This document shows positions 1 to 10,629 of a stretch of DNA of 64,000 nucleotides, in pieces. This DNA is from Myrica gale (lineage: Eukaryota > Streptophyta > Magnoliopsida > Fagales > Myricaceae). The notes beneath the pieces were generated by a model. That model saw only the letters and a program-made list of their open reading frames with translations, had not been told where the DNA came from and did no database searches. The stretch lies in the NCBI GenBank assembly GCA_963930655.1, contig OZ005601.1, forward strand, positions 19,716,921 through 19,780,920, written 5' to 3'. Position numbers and translations under genes: made by a program. Numbering within the stretch: position 1 is the stretch's first letter; each line of letters starts with the position of its first letter.

Positions 1-1486
1 TTTATCATAGAGATAAGTTGATATATTTTTGAATGGTGACAGACTAGAGTGCATATAGTGGTGATAGGTTAATGTGCCTATGTGATAAGTGATAGATAAA
101 GTAGAGGGCATGAGAGGTTTACGTGAAAGGCAAAGAGCATAGTTGAAATTGGCTTGAGTGAATCACGTGAATGGCTTAGAAGGAGACAAAGAATTGAATG
201 CAAATAAAGGGGATGAGACAAGGGGCTTGTCAACCGGCCTTATCACTCAATGGGGTAGGTGATACAAACAAGAGAATTTCCCCCCCTTCACGTGATAGCC
301 TTCTCCCAAAACTCACTTGATTTCACTTCCTCACCATTTCACTCACATAGTCTCCCTCTCCTTGCTCAGCTTGCTCTCTTTCTCTTGTGGCCGAACCTCT
401 CCCGACTTCAGGTTAGCTTTCTCTTGACCGAAACACACCATCTCCATCACATTTGGCTCCTTCATTCACATCAACTCATCCTTGCACACAAATCTCTCTT
501 TGGCCGAACCATTTCATCTCTAAGCTTCTCCTTTGATTTCCCTTCCTCACTTCCAGCTTCATCACAACACCTAAATACTCTCATCCCAGCCTTTGAAGCC
601 ACCCAAGTGTGTGGAATCGAAAGTTAGAGAAGTAGAAGATCCTGGTGTTAGCCGAGAGTCATAGTAGGAGATTGAGGTAATGGGATTTGGCCTTGCATGT
701 TATTCCTTTGTTTCTTTCCTCCATAGGTTCTAATCTTGTATATTTTTATGCTAGGTCCAAGCTCTTGAGTTCAGCACAGCAAGGTAGGGTTGGCTTCCTT
801 GGTTAGCAAAGGATTTTACTTGGCCGAACCTTGCATGTTCTATTTTCTCCTTGATTGGTTGAAACCCTTCTTGCTTTCCCTTGAAAATGTGTTAGATCTA
901 GGGAATGAAAGTGTTATGATGTTAAATAGAGAATGCATGTGAACATATTATAATTTGTGAAAGGAAAAATGCATGTGAAGTTGATATATGCTAAGTTAAG
1001 TTTCGGCCCTTTGAAGGTTATGACATTTATGCTTGGCCGAATGGTTTGCCTTGCTGGATCTTGGTTATATTTGGTTAGCACCTCTTAGGTTGTGAAATTG
1101 GTTGCTGGAGGATGGGATTATATGTTTCGATTGAATGCATTGGGTTGTTGGTGGCCGAATAGCTTAGACTTGAAAACTAGGTTGATGGCCGAATAGTTTG
1201 GAGTTAGAAACCCTAAGTAGCACAATACTAGCAAGTGAGGTTGTGTATATATATAGATATATTGCTTATGGCCGAATAGGTGTAGTTGTTAAAAGAAATT
1301 CGGTTGTGAATTGTAAACCTAAACATCTTATGTTAAGAGTAGTGCCACGGGTTGGATGGAAGATAGAGATTGTTTAGGCATGTATTAGAGTGTGTGAAAT
1401 TGTTTATGGTCAGAAGAATCAAGCTAGGGATCACGATTAGGTTGTTGGAATAGGAAGATTTTAGCACCCTGTTTTTAGGTAACATT

Positions 1487-1694
1487 GCGCTCGACCAGCG
1501 TGTGGCAGGCGCTCGAGCGGACTTAAGGAAATATGATGGACAGTGTCTTGCCGTCTGACCAACTCTCGATAGGTGCTCGAGCGGCCTTTGGAAATTTCAC
1601 ACAGAGAGTTGGCACTCGACCGCTGCTTGAGCGAGGGTTGATGGAAGTTGGACAGAGAGTTTGCGCTCGACCGGTGCCTGACAGGCGCTCGAGC
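1487..1694. repeat. Array of paired TCGA-core sites inside the LTR
   Basis: Four pairs of imperfect 10-bp sites with a TCGA or TCGA-like core start at 1487/1509, 1551/1573, 1612/1623 and 1663/1685. The typical left member is GCGCTCGACC and the right member GCGCTCGAGC. Three pairs are 22 bp apart start to start and one is 11 bp apart, so all are near whole helical turns. Pair-to-pair distances are 64, 61 and 51 bp. The layout resembles the GTGTCGACAC pairs at 16125-16585 with a different flank. A role as binding sites is inferred. Confidence 0.7.
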
Positions 1695-2327
1695 TGGCCC
1701 TGTTAAAATCTCATATATATTTAATTTGAAGTTCCAAATGAAGTCTTGTGAACTCTAGCATTGATGATAGTTGAATAGACTTATTTATGAAGTTATTGAA
1801 GTTAGGATGGCAAGAATTTCACGAATAGGCTTGAAATCATTGATGTTGGGAAGAACAAGTCTACCTAGTTGATTGAGTATTGCATAGAGATCCCTTTAGC
1901 AATCGTATAGGAGATGTTTGATACTTGTCTTGATTGTCTTTCCTCATTCGTTTTACAAAAGATAGTTAAGTAACATTTTGTAACTAAAATCATATTTCAA
2001 AGATATGTACTTTTGGAAAACCTAGATAATTGCAAGTATTTCTTTTGTGTGTCTATGTGATTAATTCCTAAACATCTAAGTGAGATAATTGAATCGCTTG
2101 TAGGCGAAGCACCGTCTCATTATCAAGAGAAGCAAGGTAAGTGGAATGTAAGTGAAGTTACATTTTTACAAAACTGGAATGATACACAACATTGTTTTAC
2201 ATGAACAAGTATGACATCATAAGCAAGCATGTCATGACACGAGCATTGCATGATTTTCTAAAGGAATTTTATGCAATGATATATGAGAAGTTTTATGATA
2301 AGTCAAGTCAAGTTAAGGGCTCTGGTT

Positions 2328-2516
2328 GGTACTGTACCATCAAGGAAGACACCCATACCGAAGGACGAATGAGAGAAGGATGGGTGAACCCTAGACGTAA
2401 GTGCAACCTCACTGAAGGACGAATGCGAGAAGGTGGGTTAGTTCGACCAAATGAAATGTCCCCATGGAAAAGGGAGACGGTTCCGATGGGAACGCACACT
2501 CTTGACTCCAGGGGTT
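2328..2516 (+). promoter_or_regulatory. LTR hairpin module (conserved structured block)
   Basis: The block starts with the inverted repeat GGTACTGTACC (2328-2338). Two hairpins follow: CACCCAT/ATGGGTG (2350-2356 with 2380-2386) and AACCTCAC/GTGGGTT (2405-2412 with 2433-2439, one bulge). A GTTCC-GAT-GGGAAC stem-loop comes next. Loops share the pattern GAAGGAC...GAGAAGG. The same order occurs in all the other long LTRs of this window (18089-18373, 27468-27705, 37156-37393, 42418-42693, 47731-47967, 53289-53549, 62457-62693). The stems are visible in the sequence; an RNA or DNA function is inferred. Confidence 0.65.
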
Positions 2517-3089
2517 AAATGGAGCGTAAGTAGCTCACAAGTCAAGAAGAAAATATTTCCAAGGACCTTGTGTCAATTTCAAGAACAAGAACATGTTTTA
2601 AGATCAAGAGTATGTGCATAACTATGAAACATGCATGTACATCATGATTTACGATTTCCCATGATATTCACATTCAAGTTAAAATTTCATGCTTTCAAGT
2701 TTAAGTTTTCCCTTACTAAGTCTTTTTTACTCACGTTTTCAAAACTGTATGATTCCAGATGCCTCAGGTGAAGGAAGTCAGGAGGACTATCTGACTTAGA
2801 GAGAAGACGTTTATGTGTTTTGTTGTTGTGACTTGATCGATGTGATCCATCACCTATATATATGTGTTGTTCATGTAATGTGTAATCTAAGATACTATGC
2901 TTAATTGAGAACTTTTATGAAGTTAAGTTAAGTTATTATGAGTTTAGTGGCCTGTCTCTCTCTCGATTCTTTTCCGCTGTTAAGTATGATCAGGTTCGCT
3001 GGAGCTTTCCCGCGAGATTGCTCGCGGCTGTCACCGTCCCTGCGGGATTGCATTGTCAACTCTCTTAACAAAGGTATTGTCTCATGAAA

Positions 3090-3485
3090 AGCCTCAGATT
3101 GCTCAGGAGAATCATCCTCAAATGCACTCTAAGAATTAAATACTGATGACATCTCTGAAATATCAAAGTCATCTATCAAATCAACTGCATGCACCTCTAA
3201 GTTGTTACAACCGCTTGGCATCTGGTAGGCATTCAACTCGTTCATCTCCAATGTCATATTCCCGAATATGAGCTTCAGTACTCAACTTCTACAATTAATT
3301 AATGCATTAGAGGTAGCAAGGAACAGACGTTCAAGAATGCAGGTGCCATGTAAATAGTGGAAACTAGCTGCTACATATCCAGAACTACGAAGTACACTGG
3401 ATAGTAAAATTTGTCTATTTGAACCAACACATCTTCAATAATACCCTGTGAAACCTTGATTGTGTGAGTCCTAGGATTAAAGCAA
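3090..3485 (-). pseudogene. Gypsy aspartic protease, C-terminal part (fossil)
   Basis: The minus strand encodes matches to the second half of an Athila/Tat-type protease and the linker before reverse transcriptase. Visible parts include 'GIIEDVLVQIDKFYYPV' and, further on, 'GNMTLEMNEF'. Family members have this section just downstream of the DLGxSVN active-site motif, which here lies on the far side of an inserted LTR (5010-5045). It is a fossil with several breaks. Confidence 0.7.
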
Positions 3486-4955
3486 CCCAAGTGTGAGGAT
3501 GAATTAGTTTTCTAAACTTTTCGCTTTTGACCCCCAAAGACGTGTTTGCAAGTAAAACATAATTTAGCACAAGTATATATATGCACAAGTATAAATAAGT
3601 GCTAAAAGTAAAGAGTAGGGATAGAGAAGCAACCACGTGATTTTAAGGTGGTTCGGCTAACCCGCTTACATTCACCCTTCAAGGTCCTTCACCGAGCCTT
3701 GAGGTCTTCCACTATCTTCCAATAGCATACGCTCTAGCTTCCGAGTGCTAGAGAATCGTACAAATGTTTTCTCAGGCTCAACAGTCAAACCCACCCAAGT
3801 GGTTTTTCGACCACACCACTCATAACCTACCCAAGCTTGAGATATACCATCTCAAAGCTTCTTCTTTAGTGAACAACCCACACTAAAGGAATCACCTCTT
3901 TTGATATGAAGATTGAAGAACAAAACTCTCTCAAAAAGTAGATATAAAAACGAAAGACTCTATCTCTTAATTCACACAAAGACAATGATATGAGAAATAT
4001 GGAAGGGTTAAATGCATGTCATGCCCCTGTGGTATGCGGTAATAGCAAATATGCCCCTGAGGTAAACAAAGTCCTTTTCATACCCCTGAGGTAAACATTC
4101 AGGAGCAAATATGCCCTTTCATACCCCTGAGGTAAACATAACGGAAGGGCATATTTGCTCCTGAATGTTTACCTCAGGGGTATGAAAATGACTTTGTTTA
4201 CCTCAGGGGCATATTTGCTATTATCGCATACCACAGGGGCATGACATGCATTTAACCCAATATGGAATATGAAGGTTTGGAAGGTTTGAAATATTTCTCA
4301 AGTGATCTAAATGATATGTGGTCATTGTGTAATAATTTTGGACGTTATGAAGGTGTATTTATAAGTCACATATGAAAACAAGTCGTTGGAGGTCGATTTG
4401 ACAATTTTACCGATTTACCGGTCGACCGCTTCAACTAGTCGTTGATCAACAGTCATAAATTTGAATGCTGTAAACATCATCTGCTTCATGTAGCGGTCAA
4501 CTGCTACAAATCATTTATATAGACCGCTACAATTAAAAAGCCTATTTTTTATGTTTTTGAAATCCCATTTAAAAAACTAACTACTCAAAAGTATAACAAA
4601 GGCTTGGGAGTTTATATAGGGATGATTTGAAAATATTTAAAGCGCAATTTTGTTGTCAAACATATGATAAGAATATTATGCACGGTTTGAAAAATATGTA
4701 AGTGTGACTCATAATCCTTGACAAAAGTGAAACAAAGAGTTACAAGACACGACTCTAAGGTCTTGAATCTTCACTTTTGAGCTTCTTGCATCTTCTTGAT
4801 ATTCTTTCTTCGAGTCTTTTACTCTGTCATCAAAACATTTTTTTCTTTAAAGATGTCTGTTTTATAAACTTAATCAATTCATTGAAATCATCAAAATCTC
4901 GATTGTGCACAAAAGCGAACAGACTGATCTGTCAGCCAACTTTTTTAGCTCACCC
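3486..4955 (-). repeat. Copia-type LTR inserted in the gypsy protease
   Basis: About 1.47 kb separates the two halves of the gypsy protease. Near 3635-3725 it has the block 'aaggtggttcggctaaccc' followed by a stretch like the one at 9385-9500 in the SIRE-like LTR, so it is probably a solo LTR of a copia element read on the minus strand. Exact ends and TSD were not resolved. A foldback MITE sits inside it (4005-4258). No coding sequence was recognised. Confidence 0.5.
4005..4258. mobile_element. Mutator-like foldback MITE
   Basis: A 254-bp element is nearly one long inverted repeat: the left arm from GGGTTAAATGCATGTCATGC reads back as the right arm ending GCATGACATGCATTTAACCC. The arms are about 110 bp and the centre is slightly asymmetric. 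It is flanked by a perfect 9-bp direct repeat, AATATGGAA (3996-4004 and 4259-4267). Long terminal inverted repeats with a 9-bp TSD are the pattern of the Mutator superfamily. There is no coding capacity, so it is non-autonomous. A transcript would fold into a long hairpin and could feed small-RNA pathways (inference). It sits inside the copia-type LTR and is therefore younger than it. Confidence 0.9.
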
Positions 4956-6182
4956 AACCCCAGTTGCTAATATATTGAGAATGGTAGCAAGTTCACACTG
5001 CTTCCCAAATCAAGTAGAGTTCTCCCAATGCGTGATTCACTGATCATAATGGAAATAGTAGGAGTGTCGGGATCTCTAAACTTCTGAGAAGTCTCGCTCA
5101 ATATCAATGCACTGACTTGTTCTGTCAAGAAAGTTTTCTTCTTTACATTCAGCTTCCTCTTCACTGTGCACAAATCTTTCATAAATTTTCCATACGAAGG
5201 AACTTGGGAGATGTTCGTTTCCTGATTTTTTTTTCAGGATTCAAATCCATTCAAAAAACTACCACCGAACATATTCAGAATTCAAACACAAACACCAATA
5301 CATTTTACACAATCTCCAACAACTTTTTTATTAAACAATTACATCAAATCATTTATCTCTCCACTTTACACAAACACCAATAAAACACTATTCAACATAA
5401 ATATTCACATCTTCTCCAAAATTCTACATTTTTACTCAAACCGAACATCTCCTTGGTGTATGGCATCTAACAACGGAATATTAATCTTCACTTGCTTGAA
5501 GATTTCCTGAATCTCAATATGATATTTGTTCTTTTACCCAGCTGCCAATCTCTGAGGATAAGAAACCATAGGTCGGTATTCCTTACTAGTCTTGGCCTCT
5601 GCACTGACCGACTTCTTTATTTATGGGCTTGCTTCTCTGGTTTTTCTTTGGCTTCATCAATCTTAGTTGTAACTTCAGATGTTTGGACAACTATTTGTTC
5701 GTCGATGGACATCTTAGGTCGGGGAACTTCCTTTCCACTTCTCAAAGTAATAACGGAATTTGCTGTTTCAAGAGAATCCTTTGAGTCATTATGTACTTGT
5801 TGCTGTTGCCGTCAGTATACTTAAGGATTAGGCTGAGTTTGTACCAAAAATTTCCCTTTCTCTAGGGTACTCAATGTCGTGTTCATCTTACTAATGGTGC
5901 TCCGCAACTCATTTATGGCTTGACTGTTCTGACTGTTAGTTGTGTCTGAATCTGCAAGAATTGTTGAAGTGTATTAGCCATTTGTGCCAAACCCTCGTCT
6001 GGAGACTTCATTGGTGGAGCAGATGCTAGAGACTGAAAATGTTGAGCAGCTAAATTAGATTGGAATCCTGGAGTTACTGTTAAAGGATTATTTCTGAGAA
6101 GTCTGATGTGTTGGATACTGGTGCTTAGCAGCAGCGTGATGAGATGTTGGCTGAGAAGGTGGTGCATAGGACTGGGAAGGTT
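4956..6182 (-). pseudogene. Gypsy gag C-terminus and protease start (fossil)
   Basis: Minus-strand remnants of the Athila/Tat-type polyprotein. The right part has the low-complexity Gln-rich tail of gag. The middle carries 'VITLRSGKEVPRP', a signature of the gag-protease junction in this group. The left part (4967-5182) has 'KKTFLTEQVSALIL' and the protease active-site region 'LLDLGSSVNLLP'. A MITE at 5207-5452 interrupts it, and the copia element at 6183 cuts it off from the rest of gag. It is broken in several places. Confidence 0.75.
5207..5452. mobile_element. Harbinger-like MITE
   Basis: A 246-bp AT-rich insertion has terminal inverted repeats GGAGATGTTCG (left) and CGAACATCTCC (right). 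Imperfect similarity continues for a few more bases. It is flanked by a 3-bp direct repeat TTG (5204-5206 and 5453-5455). A 3-bp TSD with a terminal repeat of the G-rich 'ATGTTCGGTT' type suits PIF/Harbinger (Tourist-like) MITEs, although their usual TSD is TTA or TAA, so the assignment is tentative. There is no coding capacity. It splits the gypsy protease/gag fossil. Confidence 0.75.
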
Positions 6183-7115
6183 GCAAGCTCACACTTCAAC
6201 TCTCTACACAAATCCCAAAACCCAAGAGATTTCTTCTACACTTACAAGTAGGACCAAGTGTTTACCCAACACTCAATTGTTTTATAAAGAATGGGTACAA
6301 AGGAGAATGACTCTCTAAGTCGAATATGCAAGTGGAAAGCACAAAACGTTTGAAATGACTCTCTAAGCCGAATCAGCAAATAAAAAGCTCAATAGAGTGC
6401 AAGCAGACAAGATTCTCAAAGGAAAGCTAAAGTTTGGCATGTGCGAGCAGAAGATTTCTTGGTAGGTGCGGTCTTCCCTCTTCTTCAAAGAACTTTTTCT
6501 CTCTAGAAGTTAGGGCAAGGAGTAATTGCAAGTGTGTTGTCACTTCTTCAAGAAATTTCTCTATTTTGAGGCTAGATCTTCAATGATGAGCAACAGGACA
6601 AGACTTGACAATGAAACTTTGGTCTTGAAGGAATTAGCAAAGGATTTCATTGGATCTAGCTTTCTCTCTCATTCGGAGGTAAATTTTGAATGATGATACA
6701 AATCCTTACTTTCTCTCTCCATCTCGTTCTGTCTATAGTCCTCTAGGCTTCAACGGTCTTCAAGTAGCTTTATTGTACCGTTGGAGCGGTTTAAATGGCT
6801 TTTTGAATCATTTTGAATGAGCTGACGACATTCCAGGATTTGTACAAAATCGTGGTATATGTGGACACATGGTTAGCATGTGTTGACACTTCAAAAATTG
6901 GTTTGTATTTTGCTCTCGAGAGACAGTGCAATGTGTCGACACATTAAATCTTGTCTGAAATTCTGGTTTCTGATGCCAGTACAATGTGTCGACAATAACC
7001 TTCAATGTGTCGACTCCATGAATTCAACATTCTGGAGTAAGTGCAATATGACGACACTAGTCTTCAATGTGTCGACACTCATAAATGCTGAGAGAAAAAT
7101 CAACATCTTGATCGT
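6183..7115 (-). repeat. Copia 3' LTR (partial) with paired dyads
   Basis: Aligns by eye with 9530-10420. It contains pairs of TGTGTCGACAC-like dyads whose members start 21 bp apart: 6859/6880, 6986/7007 and 7048/7069, plus a lone site near 6931. The part of the LTR corresponding to 9140-9530 is not present at the left edge, where it meets the gypsy fossil. Confidence 0.75.
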
Positions 7116-7123
7116 TGTACATC

Positions 7124-9139
7124 TTACTCTTGTGGGTGAGAAACTTTATTTTCTTCGCTTGTAGTTGATTTCACAGCATCTTTTTTAGGATCTACAACTT
7201 CATTGTCATCCCTTCTCATAGAAATATTAAATTCATCAAATACCACATTAATAGATTCTTCAACAACCAAAGTTCTCTTATTAAAAACTCGATAAGTCTT
7301 GCTGGAAATCGAATAAGCAAGAAATATTCCTTCATCAGCTTTCGCATCAAACTTACCTATGTTGTTTTTGTTGTTGTTGAGATTGAAACGTGCAACCAAA
7401 CACATGGAAATAGCCAATGTTGGGTTTTCTAATTTTTCATAGCTCAAATACACATTTTCTTGTCGATGTCCGACAAACAGCACTATATTGCTTTCAATGT
7501 TTTCAACAATGCATATTGATGATACAAATATGAGTAGGTTTCCTTTATCACATAATTGATTGATGCTCAATAAGTTATGTTTCAAAGCATCAACAAATAG
7601 TACATGTTCAATAGTAGGATTATGAGTCATACCGACATTTCCAATACCAGGTATTCTTCCTTTACCATTTGTCACCAAAAGTAACCGATCCCTTTTCTTT
7701 TGGGCTAACAGATTTTAACCAACTCTTATCCTCTATGAAGTGCTTGGAGCATCCGCTATCAAGCACCCAATGTTCCTTGACTTCATTTGGACTTCAAGCA
7801 AACCTACAAAAAGGAATCACATCTTGCCTTTTGGTACCCAAATCATTTTGGGTCCTTTGGGGTTAGAATCAATTTCTTTCATCCTGTCCTTTCGAATCCA
7901 CACAAATTTAATGTCACTAGAAGATTTCTTTCTAGTTTGACAAACATGTGATATATGACAAGATTTACCACAAACGTTGCACAATGTAAATGATGGAGAT
8001 GATTTTGTGATCATATAAGAGTAAGATTTTTGGTCATTGAAAGAATTATATCCAATGCCACTTTTGTTGAAGCAACACCTTTGAGAACCAAGAAGAATGT
8101 TAAGGTTTTTCTTTCCTTGAGTAAACCTTGCAAGATCATTTGTAAGAGAGTCAACTTTCACTTTCAAGGTGTCATTTTCAATAATCAAACTACATGACTC
8201 ACTTTGCAAAGGTGTTTCATTTTTCTTGTGTGATCCTTGCAAGATCATCTCTAAGAGATATGACTTGACTTTTCAAAGTATCATTATCTTTTGTAATGCT
8301 TTCAAAATTGTTTTGAGATAATAATATTTTGGAAATATTCTTTTTAGTTAAATGTATTGTTCATCAAACACATCTTGCAATTCATCAAATGAGAAGTGAT
8401 AAATTAAAGAGTCTTGTACCTCATCTTCATCTTCCTTTGCCATGAAGCATAGGTTTGCAACTTCTTCATCACTAGAGCGTGAGGCTTTCAAGGCAGTGCC
8501 TCTTTTTTCCTTTTCCTTCATCCTCATCTCCCTTTACTTGATTCATCTCATGTGACATGAGAGATCCCATGAGCTCATCCAAAGAAAGCATTGTCAAGTC
8601 TTTGGCTTCTTGAATGGCAGTGACCTTGGCTTCCCAAGCTTTTGGTAAACACATAAGAATCTTTCTCTCCATTTCAACATTAGTGTATTCTTTACCAAGA
8701 GATTTAAGACCATTTATAATATTGGTAAAGCGAATAACTGTAAACAGCATACTAATCTTATTTTCTTTAACTTGATTCGTACATTCATGGGCTACTTGAA
8801 GTTTGTACCAAATTTGTTTCGCAGTATCACAACCGGAAACACGATTAAATTCATTTGAATTAAGTGCACAATATAACACATTCATAAGAATTCAAGGACA
8901 TAAGTTTTAAATCAGCATCATCCCACTCTTTTTCATCTTTCAGCATGCCTTCCTTTCAGATAACTCTCCACAATTGATAGTCCAAGGCTTGAATGAAAAT
9001 TCTCATCCTTGCCTTCCAATAGTTATAGCAAGTCCCATTGAACAATGGTGATCTATTTTTGGATTGAGCTTCAGCTAAAGAGGTACTAAGAAGGGTTAAC
9101 ATAGATAAAAAAATATTAAAACTCAGCTCTGATATCAAT
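7124..9139 (-). pseudogene. Copia gag, zinc knuckle and integrase remains (fossil)
   Basis: Reading right to left on the minus strand: the gag start near 9186 ('NGTCYNYWKARMRIFIQ'), the gag body with 'AKQIWYKLQVAHE' and 'LSLDELMGSLMSHEM' (8472-8885), a CCHC-like knuckle 'CNVCGKSCHISHVC' (7817-8248), and a GAG-pre-integrase/integrase section with 'HVLFVDALKHNLLSINQLCD' (7124-7678). This gag style and the 'ADEGIFLAYS' section are typical of the SIRE/Maximus lineage. The primer site complementary to initiator Met-tRNA is at 9126-9137. It is a fossil with many breaks. Confidence 0.8.
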
Positions 9140-10430
9140 TGTGAGTCTAAATAACCCCCCAAGAGGGGGTGAATTGGGTTTATCAAAAACTTAGTCCTTT
9201 TTTGTTAAAAACACTGATCTAAAAAATACCCCTTTTAACAAATAAAAATGTAGATCTATATGTGTTTAATGTTAAGCAAATTATAAGCAATAAATGATAA
9301 AGCATAAAACACCACAAATATGGATATGAAACAAATAATAAGAGAGATAGAGTTAGAGTTAGAGAGACAACACCACAATTTTAGGTGGTTCGGCCAACAC
9401 TTGCCTATCTCCACCCCCAAGGCTATTGACTTCCTTGGGCTTCCTTCACTATCTACAAATAGCAAATACACCTTAGCTTCCGGAGTGCTAAGGAACCTTT
9501 ACAAAGTGTTTTGCGAGCTAACGCTTCAACTCTCTTCATAAATCCCAAAACCTAAGGGATTTTTTCTACTCTCTCAAGTAGGACCAAGTGTTTAAACAAC
9601 ACTCAAGTGTGTTACAAAGATGAATGGCTCTCTAAGCCAAATATGCAAGTGGTAGCACAAAACGTGTGAAATAGCTATCTTAGCCGAATAAACAAATGAA
9701 AATTTCAATAGAGTGCAGGAAGAAAAGATTCTCGAAGGAAAGCTAAAGTTTGGCAGGTGGGAGCACAAGCTTTCTTGGTAGGTGCGGTCTTCCCTCTTCT
9801 TCAAAACACTTTCTCTCACTAGAAGTTAGGGCAATGAGTAATTGCAGGTGTGTTGTCATTTCTTCAAGAAATTTCTCGCTTTGGAGGCTAGATTGTCAAT
9901 GATGATGCAAATCCTTACTTTCTTGAAGGAATCAACAAAGCATTTCTTTGGATCTAGCTTTCTCTCTCTTTCGGAGGTAGATTTTGAATAATGATGCAAA
10001 TCCTTACTTTCTCTCTCTATCTCGTTCTATTTATAGTCCTCTATGCTTCCATGATTTCTTTGGATCTAGCTTTATCTCTCTCTCGGAGGGGTTTAAATGA
10101 CTTTTTGAATGAGTTGACGAGGTTCCAGGATCTCTGAAAAATCGTGGTATGTGTTGACACATGGTTAGCATGTGTTGACACTTCAAAAGTTGGTCTGAAA
10201 TTTTGCTCTCGGGAGACAGTGTAATGTATCGACGCTAGTCTTCAATGTGTCGACTCGTTAAAACTTAGTCTGAAATTCTAGTTCTCGTGCTAGTACAATG
10301 TGTCGACACTAGCCTTCAATGTATCGACTCCATAAATTCAGCATTCTGGAGTACGTGCAATGTGTCACATTTATAAGTGCTGGAGAGAAAAATCAGCATC
10401 TTGATAGTGTCCTATCTATTCCAACTTGTG
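9140..10430 (-). repeat. Copia 5' LTR with paired dyads
   Basis: Starts TGTGAGTCTAAATAACCC next to the primer site; the right end near 10430 is approximate. It has the block 'ggtggttcggccaac' (9385-9400) common in this lineage. Three pairs of TCGA- or TTGA-core dyads start at 10151/10172, 10226/10247 and 10300/10321, each exactly 21 bp apart. The same spacing occurs in the unrelated gypsy-type LTRs at 16125-16585 and 44021-44380. 10431-10629 shows no recognisable gene and is probably LTR end plus diverged gypsy gag. Confidence 0.75.
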
Positions 10431-10629
10431 TAATGGTGTTCAAGTACGCTTAAGAATAATTTAGAGAAATAACCTCAATCTGTTGAAATTCATTTTAAAA
10501 ATTGTTGATTGACAATGTAATATCTAAAATTCTTCAAAACTTAGAATTTTTGTTATCATCGAAATTAATTATGAATTGTTTGTAAAACAACCTTGGGCTA
10601 ACAACCCTCACCATCGATTGCTCTAAGCG

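Larger units (their letters stand above)
1..3049 (+). repeat. Tekay/Del-type long LTR, 3' part, cut by the window edge
   Basis: This is non-coding LTR sequence read on the plus strand. It shares ordered blocks with the complete LTRs at 41008-48581 and 59134-63307: a GATAAG-rich stretch at the left, gene-like poly-purine/poly-pyrimidine sequence with repeated 'ggccgaa', a hairpin module at 2328-2516, a TGAGTC-like stem near 2718, and a terminal block (about 2990-3049) resembling the 3' end of the other LTRs. The last bases are diverged, so the right end is approximate. No internal element region follows. It is either a solo LTR or one end of an element whose rest lies outside the window. No convincing protein gene was seen in this stretch. 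Confidence 0.75.
6183..10430 (-). mobile_element. SIRE-like Ty1/copia fossil
   Basis: A minus-strand copia element inserted in the gypsy gag region. On the plus strand the order is a partial 3' LTR (6183-7115), internal coding remains (7124-9139) and the 5' LTR (9140-about 10430). The primer site next to the 5' LTR (9126-9137, complement of initiator Met-tRNA with one difference) sets its orientation. Gag, zinc knuckle and part of integrase are recognisable; reverse transcriptase and RNase H are not seen. It is broken, with many breaks. The LTR copies are clearly diverged (tens of differences plus indels), so the insertion is several million years old at least. Confidence 0.75.

Noticed and set aside
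259-627. Open frame of 122 residues near the left edge
   Set aside because: It lies in LTR sequence rich in 'ctc' and 'ggccgaac' blocks, the product is low-complexity Ser/Leu/His, and it matches no family I know.
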